Assembly (NCBI GenBank): GCA_025996865.1
Contig: BNTV01000023.1
Location: forward strand, 1 to 46,069
DNA: 46,069 nt
Direction: 5' to 3'
Source: Bacteroidia bacterium
GTDB taxonomy: Bacteria > Bacteroidota > Bacteroidia > Bacteroidales > Azobacteroidaceae
The position numbers and the translations under genes are program-made. Numbering within the stretch: the first letter of the stretch is position 1; each line of letters opens with the position of its first letter. Below the pieces are notes generated by a model, which worked only from the letters and a program-made list of their open reading frames with translations, was not told the origin of the DNA and ran no database searches. Shown piece after piece: positions 36,289 to 43,751 of this stretch.

Positions 36289-37431
36289 ATGGTTAGTTTG
36301 ATAGAAATAATACTGTTGTCAATATTGGCGATCTGTTTTATTACCCAAATGGTTTTCTATTGGGCCGTCTTGATAAAACCGTATTATTACATGAAATCCA
36401 TTGAGGAAGGAAACACCCGTTTTTTTTCCGGACTTCCGCCGGTTTCCGTAATTATCTATATCAAGAACCGGTTCTACGATTTGCAGGACTTTCTTCCGGC
36501 CCTGTTGGAACAGGATTATCCTCAATTTGAAGTGATTATTGTCAATGACGGGACGACCGAAGAAAACAAGAATGCACTGAAACGACTGCAAGAACAATAT
36601 CCTAATTTGTATTCTACGCATATTCCCGAAGAAACAAGAAACGTAAGCCGGAAAAAATTAGGAATAACCTTGGGAATCAAAGCTGCAAAGTACGATTGTC
36701 TGTTGTTTACCGAAGCCGACAGCCATACCCGGTCGAATAACTGGATTAAGTTGATGACACGCCATTTCGAAAAAGATAAAACCGTGGTTCTGGGAATGAG
36801 CGCCAGAGAAAGTGAACCGGGATTTTTCCCGAAATTCATGACTTTCGATTATTTCTATTCAAACTTGCAAATACTTTCGATGGCCTTACTCAATCATCCT
36901 TACGCAGGAAGCGGCCGCAACCTGATTTGTTCGAAAAAACATTTCAATGAGCATAAAGGATTTATTCGGCATTTATTTATCAATGATATTGCCGCCGAGT
37001 CCAACACAGAAGTTGAACTTTCACCCGAAAGCGTTATCATGACGGGTTTGAATGTTTACGATTGGGAACAGGAGAAAAAAGACAAAGCATTTACCAACCA
37101 TTTTTACAAAGCGAGACCTGTGGCTCTATGGAGTTTGGAATCCTTCTCAAGATTCTTTTTCATACTTTCCGTTTTCGCTTGCCTTGTTTGGGGCTTTTTG
37201 CATCTTCAAGCCTTGCCGTATATGGCCGGCGCAGCTATGGGTTGCTATTTGACAAGGCTTTTCTCTCAATCATTTATTGTAAACAGAACGGCATCTCGTT
37301 TGGAATTGGAAAATTTTTATTTAACAATTCCTTTGTTCGATTTGATGCAAGCCATGGTGAACATCTATTTTTTCATATATCGCGTTATTCATAAAAAGGA
37401 AAATTATATTTTCAAGTATGAGAAGAGATAG
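36289..37431 (+). CDS. membrane GT2 glycosyltransferase
   Basis: 380 residues. One N-terminal membrane helix (LIEIILLSILAICFITQMVF), a GT2 catalytic domain (PPVSVIIYIKNRFYDLQDFL, VIIVNDGTTEENK, LLFTEADSHTRSNNWIKLM with a DxH-type motif) and further membrane segments (FFILSVFACLVWGFLHL, PYMAGAAMGCYL). The acceptor is unknown; context with GtrA and a second GT2 suggests a lipid-linked or envelope glycan. It starts 21 nt after lysA and overlaps the next gene by 14 nt. Confidence 0.9.
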   Translation: MVSLIEIILLSILAICFITQMVFYWAVLIKPYYYMKSIEEGNTRFFSGLPPVSVIIYIKNRFYDLQDFLPALLEQDYPQFEVIIVNDGTTEENKNALKRLQEQYPNLYSTHIPEETRNVSRKKLGITLGIKAAKYDCLLFTEADSHTRSNNWIKLMTRHFEKDKTVVLGMSARESEPGFFPKFMTFDYFYSNLQILSMALLNHPYAGSGRNLICSKKHFNEHKGFIRHLFINDIAAESNTEVELSPESVIMTGLNVYDWEQEKKDKAFTNHFYKARPVALWSLESFSRFFFILSVFACLVWGFLHLQALPYMAGAAMGCYLTRLFSQSFIVNRTASRLELENFYLTIPLFDLMQAMVNIYFFIYRVIHKKENYIFKYEKR

Positions 37432-38125
37432 TGATGTATTCAAAAATATTCAGCAATCGTTGGACGGACTTAAAGGTCAGTTGCATTTTCTGGAAACGAG
37501 TGTTCCGGTCGAGAAGCAAATGGAATATTTTCGTTATTCCGAAAATGTCAGGAACAATTCATTGCTCACATCGGTAGAAGAACAGATAAACGTTCTTCAT
37601 ACCCCGGAATCTTCGCCGAAAGAGCTGAAATATGCGCTTGCCTATCTGGCTGTCTCCGGCGACATCAAAGCATACAGGACCCTTGAATCTTATAATAAGG
37701 AACATTCGGACGATTGGGCTGTGATGTCTCTTTTGCAGGCGAAAATTACATTAGAGTCGGAATTGTCCGACGAAAAGCAAATCTTTATTTCGACCGGTCT
37801 GGGCGGAAGAGCGGACAAATTGCGCTTTTCGGCTTTTTTCAAGTCCAATTGCCTCCGGCCTTTTTCGAATTACCAAAGAGAGCTGATTGAAAAGGAAATG
37901 TCTTATTACATAGAACAATACAACGGCGAAGTGGAAGAAATGAAAATTGAGGAAAACTATTTCACCATTCTCTTCCTGCTTAATCTCAATGCGAATATTA
38001 AGGTCATTTTTGAAGATGCCGTAAACGAATGTAACCAGTACGGCAGCTTCATCGACAACGGTTTTATCATTACCAACGTAAAAGCATTTTCGGAAGAAGA
38101 CATCCGGAAAGAGTTACATAAATAA
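37418..38125 (+). CDS. conserved hypothetical protein between GT2 and GtrA genes
   Basis: 235 residues, soluble, mostly helical (VFKNIQQSLDGLKGQLHFLE, ELKYALAYLAVSGDIKAYRT, FSNYQRELIEKEMSYYIEQY). I recognise no named domain. It overlaps the preceding GT2 by 14 nt and is 1 nt from gtrA, so it is translated with both. A regulatory or scaffold role in the glycan pathway is only a guess. Confidence 0.75.
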   Translation: MRRDSDVFKNIQQSLDGLKGQLHFLETSVPVEKQMEYFRYSENVRNNSLLTSVEEQINVLHTPESSPKELKYALAYLAVSGDIKAYRTLESYNKEHSDDWAVMSLLQAKITLESELSDEKQIFISTGLGGRADKLRFSAFFKSNCLRPFSNYQRELIEKEMSYYIEQYNGEVEEMKIEENYFTILFLLNLNANIKVIFEDAVNECNQYGSFIDNGFIITNVKAFSEEDIRKELHK

Positions 38126-38126
38126 A

Positions 38127-38585
38127 ATGAGAAACAATTTCTGGGTTCAGACGATAAAATATGGTATCGTTGGCGTGATAAATACGTTGTTGACCATGGC
38201 AACGATTTGGCTCATGATGCACCTTGTATTCAAACTTGCGGATAGCGGAAAAATCTCATCGTTAGCGCTTTCCATCTCGAATGCGGTGGGTTACGTTGTC
38301 GGATTGGTTAATAGTTTTGTCTGGAATCGCTCCTGGACTTTCAAAAGCAAAAATAAGTGGAAACCCGAATTTGTCCGGTTTACCGGCGCTTTTCTCATTT
38401 GCTTTGTCATCCAGTTGGCATTGGTCAATTTTCTGTACAAATACGTCATAATAAACGGATTCCATGTAAGTTTCTTCCGTTTCGAATATGCGGTGAGCGC
38501 CGCCGAAATTTGCCAATTAATCGGAATTGTTACTTATACGGTATTGAATTTCATATTGAATAAATATTTCACGTTCAAAAAATAG
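38127..38585 (+). CDS. GtrA family membrane protein
   Basis: 152 residues with four membrane segments: FWVQTIKYGIVGVINTLLTM, SNAVGYVVGLVNSFVWNRSW (with the family's N-x-x-W-T signature continuing as SWTFKSK), FLICFVIQLALVNFLY and IVTYTVLNFILNKYFTF. GtrA-type proteins are thought to flip polyprenyl-phosphate sugars made by a partner GT2, which fits the next gene. Confidence 0.93.
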   Translation: MRNNFWVQTIKYGIVGVINTLLTMATIWLMMHLVFKLADSGKISSLALSISNAVGYVVGLVNSFVWNRSWTFKSKNKWKPEFVRFTGAFLICFVIQLALVNFLYKYVIINGFHVSFFRFEYAVSAAEICQLIGIVTYTVLNFILNKYFTFKK

Positions 38586-38586
38586 C

Positions 38587-38670
38587 ACCCCCCTGCCCCC
38601 TGAAGGGGGAGTTGGAGCAGTGAGTAAGTTCATCATGCTGCGGCAAAGCCCCCTTCAGGGGGTTGGGGGG
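38587..38670. repeat. GGGGG-rich dispersed palindrome, copy 1
   Basis: Two inverted arms each containing the CCCCCT(GAA/TCA)GGGGG hairpin and ending in a run of C (left) or G (right), with a ~35-nt centre containing CATCATGCTGCGG. A closely related copy lies at 45701-45782. It separates gtrA from the next GT2 gene and could act as an attenuator or terminator. Confidence 0.8.
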
Positions 38671-38690
38671 TAAAAACAAATTAATTACGC

Positions 38691-39629
38691 ATGAAAACAT
38701 TAAGCGTCATTATTCCTTGTTATAACGAAGAATCGGTGATTGAAACAACCTATCGGCGAGTCAAGGCGGTATTGAATTCTTTGAGGCTGATTTCCTCGCA
38801 AATGGTATTCATCAATGACGGCAGTATGGATAAAACCATGGATATTTTATCGGATATTGCTAAAAAAGACCGGTCGGTAAAGATTATTAATTTTTCCCGG
38901 AACTTCGGGCATCAAGCAGCTGTTACAGCCGGTATTCATCACTGTACCAGTGATTTTGCCATTATTATTGATGCCGATTTGCAGGACCCTCCCGAACTGA
39001 TTCCCGATTTGTTGGCCAAACAAGCGGAAGAACAGGCCAATGTGGTTTACTGCGTAAGGAAAAAACGGACAGGCGAAAATAAATTCAAATTGTGGACAGC
39101 CAAAAGGTTTTACCGTACCCTGAATAAAATATCCGAAGTGAATTTCCCGCTCGATACCGGCGATTTCCGCTTGATTGATTCGCAGATTATCGAACAGTTC
39201 AAGCGTTTCAAAGAACGGGGAAAATACATCCGGGGATTGATTTCCTGGGTTGGATTCAAGCAAGTGCCCTTTTATTACGAACGGGAAGCCCGTTTTGCCG
39301 GAGAAACCAAATATCCTATCAAAAGAATGGTGTCGTTTGCGACAACGGCTTTGCTGTATTTTTCCAAAAAACCGTTATTAATGGCTATCGGTTTAGGGTT
39401 TTTTACGGTGATAGTCGGTATTTTCATGGCCCTGTGGTCTATTTTCGGTAAAATTTTCGGATACACTCACGCCGAATCCGGTTGGACTTCTATCGTGACT
39501 ATCATGATTTTTTTCGGAGGCATCCAGTTGCTTACCATTGGCGTTTTGGGACAATACATCGGGATTCTTTTCGACGAAGTAAAGGAAAGACCCGAATATA
39601 TCGTTAAAGATTTTATCAATTGGAAATAA
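38691..39629 (+). CDS. GT2 glycosyltransferase, GtrB/DPM1-like
   Basis: 312 residues: SVIIPCYNEESVIETTYRRV, MVFINDGSMDKTMDIL, NFSRNFGHQAAVTAGIHHCT, AIIIDADLQDPPELIPDLL, LDTGDFRLIDSQIIEQFKRF, then two C-terminal membrane helices (PLLMAIGLGFFTVIVGIFMA and FFGGIQLLTIGVLGQYIGIL). This is the polyprenyl-phosphate glycosyltransferase type (GtrB, ArnC-like). With GtrA it would build and flip a lipid-linked sugar for envelope decoration. Confidence 0.93.
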   Translation: MKTLSVIIPCYNEESVIETTYRRVKAVLNSLRLISSQMVFINDGSMDKTMDILSDIAKKDRSVKIINFSRNFGHQAAVTAGIHHCTSDFAIIIDADLQDPPELIPDLLAKQAEEQANVVYCVRKKRTGENKFKLWTAKRFYRTLNKISEVNFPLDTGDFRLIDSQIIEQFKRFKERGKYIRGLISWVGFKQVPFYYEREARFAGETKYPIKRMVSFATTALLYFSKKPLLMAIGLGFFTVIVGIFMALWSIFGKIFGYTHAESGWTSIVTIMIFFGGIQLLTIGVLGQYIGILFDEVKERPEYIVKDFINWK

Positions 39630-39667
39630 TTTACACGGATTTTTTATGGTAATTGCTTAAAAAATAC

Positions 39668-39675
39668 TATATTTG
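39668..39675 (+). promoter_or_regulatory. -7 box of secDF
   Basis: TATATTTG, 55 nt before the secDF ATG; no -33 element at the usual distance. Confidence 0.5.
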
Positions 39676-39730
39676 CAGGCTGAAATTTAAGGTAGTAAGA
39701 ATTAATGTCAAAAATAAATTATAAAGTCAA

Positions 39731-42700
39731 ATGCAAAACAAAGGATTTGTAACAGTCTTTGCAGTGTTATTGAGCCTTGTATGTATATTTTATCTGTCAT
39801 TTACATTTGTGACAAATAAATATTACAACAACGCGAAAGCATACGCTAACGAAGGCTATGGAAGTGAGAGTCATTATCTTGATTCATTATCTACAAAAAA
39901 AGTATGGCTGGGGTACACCCTGAAAAAAAGCCGTACCATGGAGTTAAATTTAGGTCTTGACCTGAAAGGCGGGATGAGCGTTATCATGGAAATCAGCGTG
40001 GCCGATATTTTGAAATCACTGGCCGATCATAACCCTGATCCCAATTTCAACCAGGCATTGGCTAATGCCACTGCACGGCAGGCTACCAGCACCCAGGACT
40101 ACATTTCGTTATTTACGGAAGAGTACCATAAATTAGACAAAAATGCCCGGTTGTCGGCTATTTTCAGCACTTTCGAACTGAAAGATAAAATTCCACCCCA
40201 AAGTACGGACGCTCAGGTAGAAGGCGTTTTAAGGAAAGAATTGCAAAGCGCTATTGACAATTCATTCAACGTGCTTCGCACACGTATTGACCGTTTTGGC
40301 GTAGTTGCCCCCAATATCCAGAAACTGCAAACCGACGGACGTATTTCTATCGAACTTCCGGGTATCAAAGAACCCGAACGTGTCCGTTCTTTGCTGCAAG
40401 GCAGTGCGAACCTCGAATTTTGGGAAACCTACGATGAAAAAGAAATACATCAAGCTTTGCTGGCTGCCAATACGGTGATCAGGGATTCAATAGCGAATGC
40501 GCTATCCCAACACCCCGCGACGGTTGCCGACGCCGCTCAGGCTCAACCTGAAATCGCCGCTACGGAAACAAAATCGGAATTAGATTCTTTAATCACCGAC
40601 AGTACCGAAATTGATGCAGCCGAAAATGTAGCCGATAAAAATGATGAGGATTATGTACAGAAGAATTTTCCGCTGTTTTCCGTGTTGAATCTGAATCCGG
40701 AAATGACTAACGGAACAGGCCCTGTCATTGGAACGGTTCGCAAATATGACATGGCGGTGGTTGAGAAATACCTGAGCATGAAAAGAGTACAGGATGTGCT
40801 TCCCCGCCAGTTAAAGTTGAGATGGGGAGTTAATCCGATTGATGAAAACGAAAATGTATATCAATTATATGCGTTAAAAATCACTACCCGCAACGGTAGA
40901 GCGCCCTTGGAAGGCGATGTGGTAACGGACGCACGGGATGAATTCAGCCAAAATTCCAACAGATCGGAAGTGAGCATGAGAATGAATACCGAAGGCGCTA
41001 AAAAATGGGCGCGTCTGACCAAAGAAAATATCGGCCGGTGCGTAGCCATTGTTCTGGACGAACAGGTTTATTCCGCTCCGGTAGTAAACAGCGAAATTCC
41101 CAACGGACAATCCAATATCTCCGGTCATTTCTCTCAGGAAGAAGCCAAAGACTTGGCGAATGTGTTGAAATCCGGTAAAATGTCAGCTCCGGCGCATATC
41201 GTTCAGGAAGAAGTTGTTGGCCCGTCTTTGGGACAAGAAGCCATCAACAAGGGATTTATCTCCTTTATCTTTGCACTTGTCGTTTTATTGGCTTACCTGA
41301 TTTTCGTTTACGGACTTAAACCCGGTTTGATTGCCGACTTTGCCTTGATGATCAACTTGTTCTTCACTTTGGGATTCTTAGCGTCTTTCCACGCGGTATT
41401 AACGCTTTCGGGTATTGCAGGTATCGTCCTGGCTTTAGCGATAGCGGTGGATGCGAACGTGTTGATTTACGAGCGTATCAAGGAAGAAATCCGAGGCGGC
41501 AAGCAAGTGAAAAAAGCGGTAGAAGAAGGATATGGTAAAGCTTTCTCGGCTATTTTCGACTCCAACTTGACTTCAATTATTACCGGTGTCATCCTTTACA
41601 TTTTCGGTACGGGTCCTATCCGGGGTTTCGCAACCACTTTGATTTTCGGTATCGTGATTTCGTTCTTCACCGCCGTCTTTATGACACGTGTGATTTATGC
41701 CTATTTCATGGAAAAAGTCAAATTATTGGATTTGACTTTCACGACTCCGTGGATGAAGAATTTCTTGGTGAATCCGGCTTACAACCTGATGAAAAACAGG
41801 AAATTGATTTATGGTGTGAATATAGCGATTGTTGTCATCTGTGTCGGTGTTTTTGCGCTCCGGGGATTGAATCAAGGAATCGATTTTACCGGTGGACGGA
41901 ATTATGTTGTACTTTTCGATCAGCCGGTTAATACCGTAGAAGCGCAGGAAATGCTTGATCCCTATTTCGAAAACCATACTCCAAGTATAATCACTTATGG
42001 AAAATCCGAACAAGTACGTGTTTCGACCAATTACAGGATTGAAGAAAAGGCGGAAGGTATCGACAAAGAAATAACCGAAAAAATGTATGAGGCGTTTAAG
42101 CCTTTATTGAAAGACGGAACGAGCTACGGACAATTTATGTCCGATAATGTAAGAAGCTCTCAAACCGTAGGGCCAACTATTGCCGAAGATATTAAGCAAG
42201 GCGCTGTTTTTGCCATTATCTTTGCGGTTATCGCTATTGGTCTTTATATTTTGTTGCGGTTCCGGGATGTTTCGTATAGTGTCGGTTCAATCGTTGCGCT
42301 GACGGGTGACGCCCTCTTCGTTATCGGTATATATGCTATTCTTTGGGGGCTCGTACCGTTCTCGCTGGAAGTTGACCAGACGTTTATCGGCGCTATCCTG
42401 ACGGTTATCGGTTATTCGATCAACGACAAAGTGGTTATCTTCGACCGTGTGCGCGAATATACGCATCTGTATCCAACCCGTCCCAAGTATGAGTTGTTTA
42501 ACGGCGCTCTGAACTCTACGCTCGACCGAACGTTCAACACGAGCCTTAGTTCGTTCCTCGTCATGATTATCATCTTCCTTTTTGCAGGAGATGCTATCCG
42601 TAGTTTCTCGTTCGCCATGTTGCTCGGTATCTTCATCGGAACATTGTCTTCCTTATTTACCGCAGCTCCGATTGCTTTCGAAATTCAAAACAGGAAACAA

Positions 42701-42742
42701 CAAAAGCTATTGTTGAAAGAGAAAGTTTCGTCGAGGAAATAA
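39731..42742 (+). CDS. secDF: protein translocase subunit SecDF (fused)
   Basis: 1003 residues, natural fusion of SecD and SecF as usual in Bacteroidetes. SecD part: helix 1 (VTVFAVLLSLVCIFYLSFTF), GLDLKGGMSVIMEISVADIL, VLRTRIDRFGVVAPNIQKL, IELPGIKEPERVRSLLQGSA, then the membrane bundle with ALAIAVDANVLIYERIKEEI. SecF part from ~690: GIDFTGGRNYVVLFDQPV, GAILTVIGYSINDKVVIFDR, TFNTSLSSFLVMIIIF. An acidic low-complexity insert (~residues 255-305: AQAQPEIAATETKSELDSL, then an Asp/Glu-rich run) lies in the periplasmic part. It uses the proton gradient to pull proteins out through SecYEG. Confidence 0.97.
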   Translation: MQNKGFVTVFAVLLSLVCIFYLSFTFVTNKYYNNAKAYANEGYGSESHYLDSLSTKKVWLGYTLKKSRTMELNLGLDLKGGMSVIMEISVADILKSLADHNPDPNFNQALANATARQATSTQDYISLFTEEYHKLDKNARLSAIFSTFELKDKIPPQSTDAQVEGVLRKELQSAIDNSFNVLRTRIDRFGVVAPNIQKLQTDGRISIELPGIKEPERVRSLLQGSANLEFWETYDEKEIHQALLAANTVIRDSIANALSQHPATVADAAQAQPEIAATETKSELDSLITDSTEIDAAENVADKNDEDYVQKNFPLFSVLNLNPEMTNGTGPVIGTVRKYDMAVVEKYLSMKRVQDVLPRQLKLRWGVNPIDENENVYQLYALKITTRNGRAPLEGDVVTDARDEFSQNSNRSEVSMRMNTEGAKKWARLTKENIGRCVAIVLDEQVYSAPVVNSEIPNGQSNISGHFSQEEAKDLANVLKSGKMSAPAHIVQEEVVGPSLGQEAINKGFISFIFALVVLLAYLIFVYGLKPGLIADFALMINLFFTLGFLASFHAVLTLSGIAGIVLALAIAVDANVLIYERIKEEIRGGKQVKKAVEEGYGKAFSAIFDSNLTSIITGVILYIFGTGPIRGFATTLIFGIVISFFTAVFMTRVIYAYFMEKVKLLDLTFTTPWMKNFLVNPAYNLMKNRKLIYGVNIAIVVICVGVFALRGLNQGIDFTGGRNYVVLFDQPVNTVEAQEMLDPYFENHTPSIITYGKSEQVRVSTNYRIEEKAEGIDKEITEKMYEAFKPLLKDGTSYGQFMSDNVRSSQTVGPTIAEDIKQGAVFAIIFAVIAIGLYILLRFRDVSYSVGSIVALTGDALFVIGIYAILWGLVPFSLEVDQTFIGAILTVIGYSINDKVVIFDRVREYTHLYPTRPKYELFNGALNSTLDRTFNTSLSSFLVMIIIFLFAGDAIRSFSFAMLLGIFIGTLSSLFTAAPIAFEIQNRKQQKLLLKEKVSSRK

Positions 42743-42764
42743 TCGGGTCTGTTAAAATAGTAAT

Positions 42765-42796
42765 ACAAAAAAGGCTGTCTTCGGGCAGCTTTTTTA
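42765..42796 (+). terminator. rho-independent terminator of secDF
   Basis: GGCTGTC-TTCG-GGCAGCT stem with a UUCG tetraloop, preceded by a run of A and followed by TTTTTTATT. Confidence 0.9.
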
Positions 42797-42844
42797 TTGA
42801 ACTGAAAATTTAGTATTTTTACCGGCTAATAATTAATTCAGGGA

Positions 42845-43453
42845 ATGATAAAAAACATTATTTTCGACTTCGGCAACGTCTTTATCGAGTGGGATCCACG
42901 CCTGATTTTCAGGCAGATAATTCCTGATAAAGCGTTGGATAACTTTATGCAAACCGTGTGGCGTGATGAATGGAACAACAATCTGGATAGCGGCATCGGT
43001 TTTGTAGAAAACGAGCAAATCCTCTCGGCGAAATACCCGCAACACAAGGAGTACATTACCTATTTCCATCAACACTGGTATGACTCGTTGAATGAAGAAA
43101 ATCCGGGAAGCATCGCTTTGTTGGCAGAGGTACAACAAGCCGGTTATACTACCTACGGATTGAGTAACTGGTCTGCGGAAACTTTTCCGTCCACGATGGA
43201 AGCGCATCCGTTTTTCAAAACCTTAACGGGTATTGTGCTTTCGGGAAATGAAAAAGTTTGCAAACCGGATCCTCAAATTTACCAAATCCTGTTGGAACGG
43301 TATCAATTGCGTCCCGAAGAATGCGTTTTTATTGATGACCGGCAGGAGAATCTGGATGCAGCGCAACGGCTGGGTATCGAAACGGTTTTGTTCCTGACCG
43401 TTGAGCAAGTGCGTGAATGTTTGAGACGCAAAGGAATCCGGATAAGAGAATAG
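42845..43453 (+). CDS. HAD-IA family hydrolase (YihX-like phosphatase)
   Basis: 202 residues. Motif I is IIFDFGNVFIEWDP, with Asn where many HADs have the second Asp; this DxGN form is typical of the YihX/epoxide-hydrolase-N branch rather than a defect. Motif II is YGLSNWS, the motif III Lys is in KVCKPDPQIYQILLERY, and motif IV is CVFIDDRQENLDAAQRLG. Probably a sugar-phosphate or similar small phosphatase; the substrate is unknown. Confidence 0.92.
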   Translation: MIKNIIFDFGNVFIEWDPRLIFRQIIPDKALDNFMQTVWRDEWNNNLDSGIGFVENEQILSAKYPQHKEYITYFHQHWYDSLNEENPGSIALLAEVQQAGYTTYGLSNWSAETFPSTMEAHPFFKTLTGIVLSGNEKVCKPDPQIYQILLERYQLRPEECVFIDDRQENLDAAQRLGIETVLFLTVEQVRECLRRKGIRIRE

Positions 43454-43511
43454 TATAAATTTTCAATGGCTTTGTGCATTGAGTATGGGATGTCTCTTTT
43501 CTTCATTAAAA

Positions 43512-43543
43512 GTGTGGAGACACGCTCCCGCGCATCTCCACAC
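43512..43543. terminator. hairpin after the HAD gene
   Basis: GTGTGGAGA and TCTCCACAC form a 9-bp stem with a 14-nt GC-rich loop. No T-run follows, so a terminator role is uncertain. It is the first of three stems in a row. Confidence 0.4.
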
Positions 43544-43564
43544 GACACACACATAAAATATACC

Positions 43565-43596
43565 CGACACAGGCGCGAATTCATTTGCGCCTGTCG
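43565..43596. repeat. hairpin CAGGCGC/GCGCCTG
   Basis: CGACACAGGCGC pairs with GCGCCTGTCG across a short AT-containing loop. Second of three adjacent stems between the convergent HAD and fimbrillin-like genes. Confidence 0.5.
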
Positions 43597-43633
43597 AATA
43601 TATAATATATCATTATTCCGGCCAAACCTTGAT

Positions 43634-43659
43634 TAGAGACGCCCAATTGGGCGTCTCTA
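43634..43659. repeat. 26-nt perfect palindrome, dispersed GAGACG type
   Basis: Half-site TAGAGACGCCCAA is followed by its exact reverse complement, then a second GGGC/GCCC hairpin. Palindromes of the form GTAGAGACG...CGTCTCTAC are widespread MITE-like repeats in Bacteroidetes and cyanobacteria. Confidence 0.75.
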
Positions 43660-43751
43660 CGTGGGCATGAAACGCCCATCATCTTGTTTACAATTTCGCT
43701 GCCCCTCCATTGCTGTAAGCGTTTCAACAGAGGGGTTAGCTCAGGTCACAA

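Noticed and set aside
42845..42886. HAD motif I lacking the second Asp, considered as an inactive enzyme
   Set aside because: DxGN is the normal form in the YihX-like branch, and the other motifs are intact.
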